Notes: a model not told the origin generated them from the letters alone. 14,518 bases of DNA from CAYXDO01 sp964463485 (GCA_964463485.1 CAYXDO010000226.1:1-14518); one strand, 5' to 3'; shown: positions 1 to 6,816, counted from the stretch's first letter. Made by a program: numbers and translations.

Positions 1-295
1 GCCCGATCCTAATCCTAATCCTGCCTCTCTAAAGTGATCACCTACTCCTGGCGATGACTGCATCTTCGGCGGACACGTTCCTCGAGGGACCCAGCAGAAT
101 CCGCAAACCCAACGCAATCTATGCGTGACGGATTCTCCAACCGAGACACAAGTCTAAGGAAGTGGTCGCGCAGCGACTCACTCGGGGGTCCTCTTGCACG
201 AAGCCGAATCCGCACTTCCTTCTCTGTACACGCACCTCACGAATCGAACTTGGTCTTGGAGCGGCCTTTGGGGTGAGATTTGGGAAGGCCGGAGA
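1..295. other. Left-edge region with no supported gene
   Basis: No convincing coding frame, RNA gene or terminator is visible before the LuxR-type gene. The only structure is a short CCTAAT tandem (about 2.5 copies, positions 8-22) at the very edge. In frame 2 it could be read as the last codons of a Pro-Asn-rich protein ending at TGA 35-37, but eleven codons are too few to support a call. A TTG at 194 opens an extension of the downstream frame; the ATG at 296 is preferred. The promoter of the LuxR-type gene presumably lies here, but no clear -35/-10 pair was recognised. Confidence 0.4.
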
Positions 296-871
296 ATGAT
301 CGAAACCCATCAATGCGACGGCGATCAGCGCTACCTCGTGGTCGCGGCCGGGAGCGCGAAGGAAGTGATGAGCTCGCGCGAGCGCGAGGTCCTTCGCGCG
401 GTAGCTCGCGGCGCACCCAACAAGGTCGTCGCGAGTGAGTTGGGTCTGCCCGAGTCCACGGTGAGTTCTTGCGCCTCGAGCGCGCTCGAGAAGCTGAACC
501 TGCCCGACCGACCTTCGTTGATCCAGTTGGCCGCTGCAGCCGCGGAGAACGGAGATTCCACGGCGATGCAGGCGCTCGATGGGGATCGCGTGTCGCTCCG
601 ACTTCCTGTGGTCAGTGACGACTCTGCTTCGAGGCTGACGCCGTCGGAGTGTGCTGTCCTGAAGCTGGCCCTGAGTGGGAAATCAAACAACGAGATCGGT
701 TGCGCCCGCGGCACTTCGCCGCGTACGGTGGCTAATCAGTTGGCGGCGTTAGGAAGGAAGCTGGGCGCGACGTCAAGGGTCGGCCTTGCGCTCCGTGCCA
801 TCGAAGCGGACGCGATGTTGGCGGGAGTTGAGCGGAATCGTATGGTAGCCAAAGGCGTTGGGGCGGTCTAG
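296..871 (+). CDS. Tandem GerE/LuxR-type HTH transcriptional regulator
   Basis: The 191-residue protein consists essentially of two LuxR-type (GerE) helix-turn-helix units. The first, about residues 25-78, shows SSREREVLRAVARG, the recognition-helix region LPESTVSSCASSALEKL and then the DRPSLIQLA tail. The second, about 114-168, shows LTPSECAVLKLALSGKSNNEI, SPRTVANQL and a KLGATSRVGLAL end. No receiver, PAS or autoinducer domain precedes them, so it is a stand-alone DNA-binding regulator in the cytoplasm. Family knowledge gives DNA binding; the regulon and the signal are unknown. I chose ATG 296 because GGGAAGG lies seven bases upstream; a TTG at 194 would add 34 residues of poor quality. In the second unit a Cys-Ala-Arg-Gly stretch stands where helix 3 usually begins, so it may be degenerate. 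The gene is convergent with the first propeller lipoprotein, 54 bp away. Confidence 0.8.
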   Translation: MIETHQCDGDQRYLVVAAGSAKEVMSSREREVLRAVARGAPNKVVASELGLPESTVSSCASSALEKLNLPDRPSLIQLAAAAAENGDSTAMQALDGDRVSLRLPVVSDDSASRLTPSECAVLKLALSGKSNNEIGCARGTSPRTVANQLAALGRKLGATSRVGLALRAIEADAMLAGVERNRMVAKGVGAV

Positions 872-880
872 GTTGAAACA

Positions 881-894
881 GCGTCGCGCGACGC
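881..894. other. 14-bp perfect palindrome between convergent genes
   Basis: GCGTCGCGCGACGC is a perfect inverted repeat in the 54-bp gap between the convergent LuxR-type gene and the first propeller gene. It could form a GC-rich hairpin acting as a weak terminator for either strand, but no U-tract follows in either direction (CTAATTGTTC on one side, TGTTTCAACC on the other), so a protein-binding site or chance in GC-rich DNA is equally possible. Confidence 0.3.
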
Positions 895-925
895 CTAATT
901 GTTCTACTCACTCCATGACGAAGCC

Positions 926-2227
926 TCAGATCCGGCGGCGAAAGGCGTACAGCTCGGATGAGTATGTCGGAGCCGCGTAAACGACCCCATCCACGACCGT
1001 CACGGAGGCATCGAATTGGCGCAAGAGGCCCAACATGGGGTAGCTCCATCGAACCCAGCCATTCCTCGCGTCTACGGCGTAGAGAACGTTTTCATCGGTG
1101 CCGAAGTAGAGCAAGCCGTTGGCGAGGGCTGGTGCGGTTCGGATGCGGTCGCCGAAGGCGGCGCTCCAGATCGGCGTACACTCTCGCTGTCCACATCCGT
1201 GAGCGTCGAACGCATGAAGGATCCGGCCGGCGCCAGCGTAGACCTTTCCGTCGCCTACCGCGACGCCGTTTTCTCCTCCGGCTTGCTCGAGAGCTCCCCA
1301 CCAAGCAGGGCCGCAGGGGCTGTCGCGACAGCCTTGGGTGGAAAAGGCATAGAGCCTGCGGTCGGTCGAGCTCACGAAGACAGTACCGGTGTTTTCGTCA
1401 ACGGCAGGGAATGAGTTCCCGATTTCTCCGATCGCACCGGTCCATAGTATGGTGCCGTCCACTGCCCGAAGGGCGATGAGCTGTCCGCCGAGGTTGCTAA
1501 GGTAGAAAACGCCTTCCGACGTCGCTGGCGACACGCGTCCGACTGCACCCACGGAACGAGTCCATCGTTGGGCACCGGTTGCGGCATCGAAGCCGTAGGT
1601 CACCATAGGGTCGGTTTGAATGAGCAGGCCGTTCCAAAGCGCGGGAGAGCGATCTCCGATCTCGGAGTAGGTCGTCGATGTCCAGACGGTCCTCCCGCTC
1701 TTCGCATCGAACGCGGCGAGCCGCCTTTGGTCCCGTTCGCCATAGTAGACCATGCCGTTGGCCACGAGCGGGGTCCCGACCGCGCCACCCATGGCCCTCC
1801 TTTTCCATGCGACCGTACCGGAACGGGTGTGGAGGGCGGCAATCTCGCCGCAATAGGTACCCATGTGGACGAGTCCGTCGGCGACGATGGGACACCCATA
1901 GAACGAGCAATTGATGGAGGTGCTCCACAGAAGCTCGAGATCCGAGACGTTCTCCGGGGAGATCTGAGTCTCGTCCGGGTTGTGGCGCGTCTGCGCTCCG
2001 TCGAATCCGAACTGAGGCCACCGACCGACGCTGGCGAGAAACTCGTCCTGGTTTCCGTCCGGCTTCGGCACGGATGCGTCGCCAGCGTCGAACGGCTCAC
2101 CGATTTCGTCCGGCGCTCCGGGCGGCTCAAACTCGTGGGCCGTGTGTCCGAGATCCAGCGTCGACGTGCAGCCGATGCTCAACACCGCCATACTCTGCCT
2201 GATCACCTGGGATCCAAGGAGCGACAT
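926..2227 (-). CDS. PQQ-like beta-propeller lipoprotein (copy A)
   Basis: The 433-residue exported protein has a short signal ending in a lipobox-like VLSIGC (Cys20; Ser at -3 is suboptimal). An acidic, Pro-rich linker follows, and then a PQQ-like (quinoprotein-type) propeller from about residue 69, opening with WPQFGFDGAQTRHNPDE. Eight blade signatures with a conserved Trp can be counted: LLWSTS, GTVAW, GRTVW, GAQRW, GTILW, PAWWGAL, PIWSAAF and GWVRW, so the fold is probably eight-bladed. Blades 6 and 7 carry paired cysteines (GCRDSPC, GCGQREC) and blade 1-2 has three more, suggesting disulfides in an exported protein. Enzymatic PQQ-dehydrogenase residues were not recognised; a binding or assembly scaffold role at the cell envelope is more likely. 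It is a paralogue of the gene at 4627-5955. ATG 2227 is fixed by an in-frame stop just upstream; there is no obvious Shine-Dalgarno. Confidence 0.85.
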   Translation of the reverse strand: MSLLGSQVIRQSMAVLSIGCTSTLDLGHTAHEFEPPGAPDEIGEPFDAGDASVPKPDGNQDEFLASVGRWPQFGFDGAQTRHNPDETQISPENVSDLELLWSTSINCSFYGCPIVADGLVHMGTYCGEIAALHTRSGTVAWKRRAMGGAVGTPLVANGMVYYGERDQRRLAAFDAKSGRTVWTSTTYSEIGDRSPALWNGLLIQTDPMVTYGFDAATGAQRWTRSVGAVGRVSPATSEGVFYLSNLGGQLIALRAVDGTILWTGAIGEIGNSFPAVDENTGTVFVSSTDRRLYAFSTQGCRDSPCGPAWWGALEQAGGENGVAVGDGKVYAGAGRILHAFDAHGCGQRECTPIWSAAFGDRIRTAPALANGLLYFGTDENVLYAVDARNGWVRWSYPMLGLLRQFDASVTVVDGVVYAAPTYSSELYAFRRRI

Positions 2228-2236
2228 TCTCAGTCA

Positions 2237-2274
2237 GTCACGCTACAGGAATTCGCCCCGCGGCGCGATGCCCG
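2237..2274 (-). promoter_or_regulatory. Conserved upstream block of propeller gene A
   Basis: This 38-bp block ends nine bases before the start codon of propeller gene A and matches the block at 5963-6000 upstream of propeller gene B at 31 of 38 positions by eye. In gene direction it contains a GC-rich imperfect palindrome (around 2255-2266) followed by TTCCTGTAGCGTGAC. It lies outside both coding frames, so conservation suggests a shared promoter or operator, or a recent duplication that included the 5' region. No known sigma consensus could be assigned. Confidence 0.5.
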
Positions 2275-2314
2275 TGTCGGTCCTGGAATTTCGCGACGAA
2301 CGAAAGGAATTCGC
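2248..2314. repeat. Three GGAATT(T)CGC motifs in the divergent intergenic region
   Basis: GGAATTCGC occurs at 2248-2256 and 2306-2314, and GGAATTTCGC at 2285-2294, all within the 158-bp region between the divergent propeller gene A and the sigma-factor operon. The outer copies extend to AGGAATTCGCYCC. GGAA-type elements resemble the -35 half of ECF promoters, but no correctly spaced -10 (CGTC-like) partner was found, so they may instead be operator repeats or chance. Confidence 0.3.
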
Positions 2315-2385
2315 TCCCGAGACGTCAGGAGAGTTGCTGTATATGCGTATAGACAGCGGCACGCACGGCGTGTAGAAGACCCTGC

Positions 2386-3357
2386 GTGTTGGCCCATCGC
2401 CAGTGGCCTGGGGTGCTGGCAGCGGCACTGGGATTCTTTGCGCACCGAAGCGCCGTAGCTCAAACCCAGGCAGCTCTCGAGTTCCGCGCAGATGCTGCGG
2501 AGCGGACCTGCCCGGATGAGTCATCTTTTCGAAATTTGGTCTCGGCTCGCCTAGGTCACGACCCTTTCGTCGGCGAGGGATCCAGTCTTGTCAGGGTAGA
2601 ATTCGTGGTGATCTCGAAGCAAGTTCGGGCGCGTGTTGAAGTCATTCAGGGGGACCTTTCTCCGGCCGTTCGCGAGCTCAAGGCTCCGGCCTACCAGTGC
2701 TCCGAGGTTGCGACCGCGATCGCCACGGTCGTCGCCATCGCGCTCAGCGATCACGGTCCGGCGCAGAGAGCTCGTACCGCAACTTCGAGCCCGCCCTCTC
2801 TTTCGCCACCTTCAGCGCGCAAAGTTTACGTCCTAGCATCGCCCGAGCCGCCCGCCGAACCCGAGGAGCCGTCCGCCAAAGTCATGGTAGCGGGAGCAGC
2901 CGTCGGCGTGCTGGGCCTGACGCCCGGACCTGCGCTCGGCGCCCAGGTCTCGCTCGGGATGGGCGCGGGGCGTTTCGGTGTCGAGCTCGAAGCTCGGTAT
3001 GAGTCGGCGGGGAGGGTTCGCCTGGAAATGAGCTCGGTCGAGGCGAGCGTGATCTCGGTCGCGGCGGTCCCTTGTGCACGCGTTTCGAATTGGATGCTTT
3101 GCGGCAGAGCTCGCCTCGGCTCGTTCCTGGCTCGCGCACTGGACGTGGAGCTCCCGATTCCGCGGTCGTCGCTCTTCGGCGCCGCCGGCATTCGAGCCGT
3201 CTACGGGCTCGCGCTGACAAGCGGTCTTTCGTGGCGCCTCCTCGTCGACCTCGAGATTCCGCTCGTGCGAACCTCGGTTCTGATCGACGACGAGGTCGTT
3301 TGGACTTCACCGTCGGTCATGGGTGGAGCGGCGACAGGTATCGAGCTCGAGTTATGA
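2386..3357 (+). CDS. Exported, probably outer-membrane protein, first gene of ECF operon
   Basis: The 323-residue protein starts at GTG 2386 and has a signal peptide with a likely cut after AVA (residue 25). Residues about 40-120 form a small domain with two cysteines (Cys42 in TCPDESSFRNLVSARLG-DPF and Cys105 in YQCSEVATAIATVVAIAL). I recognise this pattern as common, without a named function, in secreted Myxococcota proteins that sit next to ECF sigma genes. A Ser/Pro/Glu-rich linker (about 125-160) follows. Then comes a C-terminal half of alternating hydrophobic/polar strands and glycines ending in -GIELEL, suggesting a small beta-barrel or beta-sandwich in the outer membrane. The stop overlaps the sigma-factor start (ATGA), so translation is probably coupled. 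It may be the sensor or the surface target of the adjacent sigma factor; that is inference. No strong Shine-Dalgarno precedes the GTG, and TTG 2389 is an alternative. Confidence 0.75.
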   Translation: MLAHRQWPGVLAAALGFFAHRSAVAQTQAALEFRADAAERTCPDESSFRNLVSARLGHDPFVGEGSSLVRVEFVVISKQVRARVEVIQGDLSPAVRELKAPAYQCSEVATAIATVVAIALSDHGPAQRARTATSSPPSLSPPSARKVYVLASPEPPAEPEEPSAKVMVAGAAVGVLGLTPGPALGAQVSLGMGAGRFGVELEARYESAGRVRLEMSSVEASVISVAAVPCARVSNWMLCGRARLGSFLARALDVELPIPRSSLFGAAGIRAVYGLALTSGLSWRLLVDLEIPLVRTSVLIDDEVVWTSPSVMGGAATGIELEL

Positions 3358-3878
3358 ACGACGTGAATTCCTCGGCCAAGTCCGCCGCCGACTCGTCGCT
3401 GAGTCCTGCCTTCTCGGCGCTCTTCGAGGAACACTTTGCCTACGTCTGCCGAAGCTTGAGAAGGTTGGGCGTCCACGAAGTCGACGTGAAGGACGTCTCT
3501 CAGGAGTTGTTCATGACGGTGATGCTCCGTTTTGGTGAGTACGACTCCTCACGGTCGGCCCGGGCTTGGCTATTCTCCTTCGCCGTCCGTTTTGCATCGA
3601 ACTATCGACGTCTCGCAAGGCATCGGCTCGAGAGGCTGGATGTCCCGGATCCGATGCCGTCGAATCCCACGGATCTCTTGGAGGCTCGTGATTTGGTCTT
3701 GCGCGGTCTGGCACGATTGGAGTTTGATCGAAGGGTCGTCCTCATCATGCATGACATCGATGGCTTTCCTGCGCCGGAGATCGCAGCGGAGCTTGGCATA
3801 CCGTTGAATACGGTCTATTCGAGGCTTCGACTCGCTCGCGCAGATTTTCGCGGTGCGGTGGGGGTTCGCGACCCATGA
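3354..3878 (+). CDS. ECF-type RNA polymerase sigma factor
   Basis: The 174-residue protein has the two-domain layout of sigma-70 family group 4 (ECF) factors. Region 2 spans about residues 20-92 (FSALFEEHFAYVCRSLRRLG, the DVSQELFMTV core-binding motif, then ARAWLFSFAVRFASNYRR). Region 4 spans about 112-167 (LARLEFDRRVVLIMHDIDGF, then the HTH PEIAAELGIPLNTVYSRLRLAR that reads the -35 element). Length and motif order are normal for the family. ATG 3354 was chosen over upstream in-frame starts because it overlaps the preceding stop in an ATGA and places region 2 at the usual distance from the N-terminus. The stop again overlaps the next start (ATGA at 3875). It should direct polymerase to a small regulon, possibly including the flanking propeller lipoproteins; that target is inferred from position only. 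Confidence 0.9.
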   Translation: MNDVNSSAKSAADSSLSPAFSALFEEHFAYVCRSLRRLGVHEVDVKDVSQELFMTVMLRFGEYDSSRSARAWLFSFAVRFASNYRRLARHRLERLDVPDPMPSNPTDLLEARDLVLRGLARLEFDRRVVLIMHDIDGFPAPEIAAELGIPLNTVYSRLRLARADFRGAVGVRDP

Positions 3879-4591
3879 CAGAGCCCGTTTCATCCGAGCT
3901 CGCGAGGCTCTTTCTCGCAGAACGCGACGCAGTCCGTGAGGATGACGAGCTCCGGGCGACGAAGGAGCACGTGAAGTGGCGGCTGGAGCTTTCTTCGGCG
4001 CTCGCCGTGGGTTTGCCGGTGTTGGCCACGGGCGGGCCTGCTCGCAAGGGCCTTCTGGCCGTCACCAAGAAGGCGATTGTGGCGACCAGCATCGCGTCCT
4101 TTGCTGCTGGCGCCGCCGCGGGGAGCGTAGCAACGAAGGCGCTGACCTCTCCGGCGACTCCGTTCCAAACTCAGAGCTCCCCGGCAGCTGCGGTTGAGGC
4201 GGTCGCGCCGCCTGCCACCGACGCATCCACCGCGCCGAGCCCTTCGTCGGTCCTGGACTCGGGGGGTTCCAGGGAAGGGCCAGAAGACGCGGGGACCCGG
4301 GCCGCGCGCGTGCCTCGCCGACGTGATGAGTTGGCGCTCGAACGAGAGATTCTCGATGTGGCTCAGGCCGCGCTCGGTCGCGGCGATATCCCTCTGGCGC
4401 TCCGGTCCATCGAAGGACACGCCCGACGCTGGCCGGCGGGTGCGTTGGTCGAAGAGCGCGAGGCCCTTTGGATCCTCGTCCTGGCCAAAGAAGGCAAGAA
4501 GGACGAGGCCGAGAAGCGGGCCGAAAAATTCCACCGCGAATTTCCGGGGAGCATTTACGGTCCGCCGATCGAGCGCGCGGTCGCCAAGTGA
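3875..4591 (+). CDS. One-TM protein in anti-sigma position with helical C-terminal repeat
   Basis: The 238-residue protein begins in a 4-nt overlap with the sigma factor. Residues 1-60 are charged and helical (LARLFLAERDAVREDDELRATKEHVKWRLEL). One membrane-spanning stretch rich in Ala/Gly lies at about 66-90 and is followed by a long Ala/Pro/Ser linker to about 150. The C-terminal 85 residues are helical and TPR-like (LALEREILDVAQAALGRGDI, then ALRSIEGHARRWP, then EAEKRAEKFHREFPGS). That layout (cytoplasmic N-terminus, TM, linker, periplasmic helical repeats) and the operon position fit an anti-sigma factor or membrane partner of the ECF sigma factor. No zinc-type anti-sigma motif (HxxxCxxC) is present, so the class is not a standard one. 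Its 3' end faces propeller gene B with only 35 bp between. Confidence 0.7.
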   Translation: MTEPVSSELARLFLAERDAVREDDELRATKEHVKWRLELSSALAVGLPVLATGGPARKGLLAVTKKAIVATSIASFAAGAAAGSVATKALTSPATPFQTQSSPAAAVEAVAPPATDASTAPSPSSVLDSGGSREGPEDAGTRAARVPRRRDELALEREILDVAQAALGRGDIPLALRSIEGHARRWPAGALVEEREALWILVLAKEGKKDEAEKRAEKFHREFPGSIYGPPIERAVAK

Positions 4592-4626
4592 GACTTTCGG
4601 AAGGAGAATGCGAGCCCGTGCCGAGC

Positions 4627-5955
4627 TCACTCCGGCCGGTGAAAAGTTTGCACTTTGAACGAAAAGGTCGGGGCAGCGTAGATGACGCCACCGACGACCG
4701 ACACGGCCGACTGGAATTGGTGGAGACTGCCGCCCGTGAAGTAGCTCCATCGGACACTGCCGTCCCTGGCATCCACCGCGTAAAGGATGTTCTCGTCGGT
4801 TCCGAAATAGAGCAACCCATTGGCGAGGGCCGGCGCGGTTCGGATGCGGTCGCCGAAGGGGGACCTCCAGACCGGACTGCACTGTTGCTGTCCGCAGCCA
4901 TGGGTATCGAACGCGTGCAGGACTTGGCCGGCGCCGACGTAGACTCTTCCGTCACCGATCGCGACGCCTTTGTCGCCCCCAGCGTGCTCGAGAGCTCCCC
5001 ACCAGATGGGTTCGCAGGCGCTCTGACCGCAGCCTCGAGCAGAAAACGCATAGAGTCTTCGGTCGGTGGAGGTGACGAAGAGGGTATTGGTGGCCTCGTC
5101 GACGGCAGGGTAGGAGAAGCCGTCGGTACCCACCCTCGCGGTCCACCGGATGTCTCCATTCTCGGCGTCGATGGCGTAGAGAGTTCCGGCGAGGTTGGCG
5201 AGGAAGAATACGCCCTCCGAGGCCGCTGGAGACGAAGCGATCCCGTGCCTGCCGATCGACCGATGCCACCTCCGAACTCCGGTGTTCGCGTCGAAGGCGA
5301 AGAGCTCGCCGGAATCATCGGACTGAATGATGACGTCGTCCCAAATCGCGGGCGAACGATCGACGACTCCTGTGGCGATCGTTGCAGTCCAAACGGTTCG
5401 CCCACTCCTGGCATCGAATGCGGCGAGCACCCGCTGGTTGCGGTCGCCGTAGTAAATATTTCCATTGGCGAAGAGTAAGTTGCCGGTAGAGCCACTCACT
5501 CTCCTCTCCCAGGCCACCGTGCCGGACCCTGCGTGAAGCGCCACCATGTCGCCGCAGTAGGTACCCACGTGAACCAGGTCGTTGGCGACGACCGGGCCCC
5601 CGTAGAGGGAGCAGGTGAATGAGGCGCTCCAAAAGGGCTCGAGCTCCGAGACGTTTTCCGGGGTGAGTTGAGCTTCGTCCGGGTTGTGGCGCGTCTGCGC
5701 TACGTCGTAGCCGAACTGAGGCCATCGGGGGGGGCCCATGTCGCGCCCGGTGTCTCGCGAGCTGTCCTGAATCATCGCGTCGAGAACGGCCGTGTCAAGA
5801 ACGGCCGCGTCGGGAACGGCCTCTTCGGGATCGGTCGCGTCGAGAACTCCGTCGCTCGCGTCGGGCTTACCGACGCGCCCTAAATCCAACTCCGCACGGC
5901 ACGAGCTCGCGCCTGCAATACTCAGCATCGTCGCCAAGGTCCAGCGTGCCCACAT
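4627..5955 (-). CDS. PQQ-like beta-propeller lipoprotein (copy B)
   Basis: Paralogue of the 926-2227 product, 442 residues from ATG 5955 (GTG 5967 would add four). The signal peptide ends in a lipobox-like GASSC (Cys19). An Asp/Ala/Val pentapeptide-repeat linker follows, and then the propeller beginning at RWPQFGYDVAQTRHNPDEA. The same eight Trp blade signatures recur (FWSASF, GTVAW, GRTVW, GVRRW, GDIRW, PIWWGAL, PVWRSPF, GSVRW). So do the paired-cysteine loops in blades 6 and 7 (GCGQSAC, GCGQQQC) and long identical stretches such as FGDRIRTAPALANGLLYFGT. Copy B lacks one Cys of copy A in blade 1-2 (Gly in LYGGP against Cys in FYGCP). It is an exported, probably lipid-anchored protein of unknown ligand. 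ATG 5955 is supported by the conserved upstream block, which is positioned similarly in copy A. Confidence 0.85.
   Translation of the reverse strand: MWARWTLATMLSIAGASSCRAELDLGRVGKPDASDGVLDATDPEEAVPDAAVLDTAVLDAMIQDSSRDTGRDMGPPRWPQFGYDVAQTRHNPDEAQLTPENVSELEPFWSASFTCSLYGGPVVANDLVHVGTYCGDMVALHAGSGTVAWERRVSGSTGNLLFANGNIYYGDRNQRVLAAFDARSGRTVWTATIATGVVDRSPAIWDDVIIQSDDSGELFAFDANTGVRRWHRSIGRHGIASSPAASEGVFFLANLAGTLYAIDAENGDIRWTARVGTDGFSYPAVDEATNTLFVTSTDRRLYAFSARGCGQSACEPIWWGALEHAGGDKGVAIGDGRVYVGAGQVLHAFDTHGCGQQQCSPVWRSPFGDRIRTAPALANGLLYFGTDENILYAVDARDGSVRWSYFTGGSLHQFQSAVSVVGGVIYAAPTFSFKVQTFHRPE
5779..5853. repeat. 15-bp tandem repeat in the lipoprotein linker
   Basis: About five units with a period of exactly 15 bp start at 5779, 5794, 5809, 5824 and 5839. 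Three share GTC(G/A)(A/G)GAACGGCC; the others are degenerate. In the encoded strand they specify pentapeptides of the type DGVLD / EAVPD / AAVLD / TAVLD in the flexible linker behind the lipidated Cys of propeller B. Copy A has no comparable repeat, so the linker probably expanded by slippage after duplication. Confidence 0.65.
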
Positions 5956-5962
5956 CGAGACC

Positions 5963-6000
5963 GTCACACTACAGGAACTGGCGCCGCGGCGCGACGAGCG
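5963..6000 (-). promoter_or_regulatory. Conserved upstream block of propeller gene B
   Basis: Counterpart of 2237-2274, seven bases before ATG 5955 and within the 55-bp gap to the WWQW gene. It includes a perfect 12-bp palindrome GCGCCGCGGCGC (5981-5992) and, in gene direction, TTCCTGTAGTGTGAC. Its presence despite a different upstream neighbour means this gene may have its own promoter and need not be read only from the upstream gene. Confidence 0.5.
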
Positions 6001-6010
6001 GAGGCATCGA

Positions 6011-6718
6011 TCAGGGTCCGACGTGGAGGTTGTACGTCACCGAGGTCGAGAACCAGGGAAGAGTTCCGGTGAATCGGAGCGTGTGGTCACCGGGGCTGAG
6101 CGGGCGAACCATGACAAACCAACCGGAACTTGCGCAGGGATGACAATGGAGCGTCCCGTCGCCGCCGGCAGGGCACTTGGCAGGTGTCACGCCCAGGACC
6201 GGGTCGGTCTCGTCGAACCGACACAAAAAGGCCGGAGACTCGGTCAGGAAAGGCGCAAGTTCTTCGTTGGTGTATGACTTCCCGTCGAGCTCCATGGTGA
6301 CCGTTCCTTGCGTGATGTAGGGACGAATGTGATCTTGAAGACCCGTGATCGTCCACGCCTGGGGGTCGTTCTGCGTGTTGAACCACACCAAGTTCAAGAG
6401 CGGGAAGAACAGGAACTTGTTGATCGGGATGTTGCACGACCGAGTCTCGGTGGTTCCGAAGGTCCCGGCCAGGAACCAGACGGGGCCTTTCTGGCCGACG
6501 CCGCAGTTGGCGCCGGTCGAGTCCAAGACGGGATTGGTCGCCGCCGGGATCTTCATCGCCCACTGCCACCATTCGGCGGACCATTGCTCGTACGTCTTGC
6601 CCGCTTCCTTCAGCTGCGGAGCGAGCAGCCGGGGCCGGGTTTGAGCGGCGGCAATGCCACCGGTGGTGAGGCTGGAGGCCATGACCAGGGCGGCGATGAG
6701 ACTCTTCTGTAGTACCAT
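6011..6718 (-). CDS. Secreted 'WWQW' family protein of unknown function
   Basis: The 235-residue protein has a clear signal peptide (QKSLIAALVMASSLTTGG, cut probably after IAAA at residue 25). The mature N-terminus carries YEQWSAEWWQWAMKIP, then NPVLDSTGANCG, GPVWFLAGTFG and RSCNIPINKFLFFPLLN. I recognise this order as a widespread uncharacterised family of secreted bacterial proteins and know no proven function. Cys72 and Cys95 may pair, and a further cysteine cluster (AFLC, AKCP, LHCHPC) lies at about 165-200. The C-terminal part (about 195-235) reads as beta strands with GDHTLRFTGTL, like an immunoglobulin-like sandwich. AAGGA lies eight bases upstream of ATG 6718. It is on the same strand as propeller gene B, 55 bp upstream of it. 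Two identical 18-bp repeats upstream may regulate it. Confidence 0.75.
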   Translation of the reverse strand: MVLQKSLIAALVMASSLTTGGIAAAQTRPRLLAPQLKEAGKTYEQWSAEWWQWAMKIPAATNPVLDSTGANCGVGQKGPVWFLAGTFGTTETRSCNIPINKFLFFPLLNLVWFNTQNDPQAWTITGLQDHIRPYITQGTVTMELDGKSYTNEELAPFLTESPAFLCRFDETDPVLGVTPAKCPAGGDGTLHCHPCASSGWFVMVRPLSPGDHTLRFTGTLPWFSTSVTYNLHVGP

Positions 6719-6816
6719 TTGGAGTGTCCTTTCTCCGAACTGAGTTACTTTCCCGATCTGAGCGCGTTCTCACTCGATTCGGGAAGTGCAAGGGTGCGTT
6801 TTCGAGAGACCAAGAA

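Noticed and set aside
1..37. Possible C-terminus of a plus-strand gene (Pro-Asn repeat ending at TGA 35-37)
   Set aside because: Only eleven codons, created by a CCTAAT tandem; cannot be distinguished from chance.
881..894. Intrinsic terminator at the GCGTCGCGCGACGC palindrome
   Set aside because: No U-tract on either side, and the perfect palindrome would need to open its centre to form a loop, leaving only about five base pairs.
926..2227. PQQ-dependent dehydrogenase
   Set aside because: Propeller signatures are present, but I could not find the catalytic Asp/Ca-binding pattern or a heme c CxxCH motif; binding or scaffold function is more likely.
4062..5495. 477-residue minus-strand frame across propeller gene B and the anti-sigma-like gene
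   Set aside because: Ser/Pro/Arg-rich out-of-frame translation of propeller gene B; the propeller frame carries the recognisable repeats.
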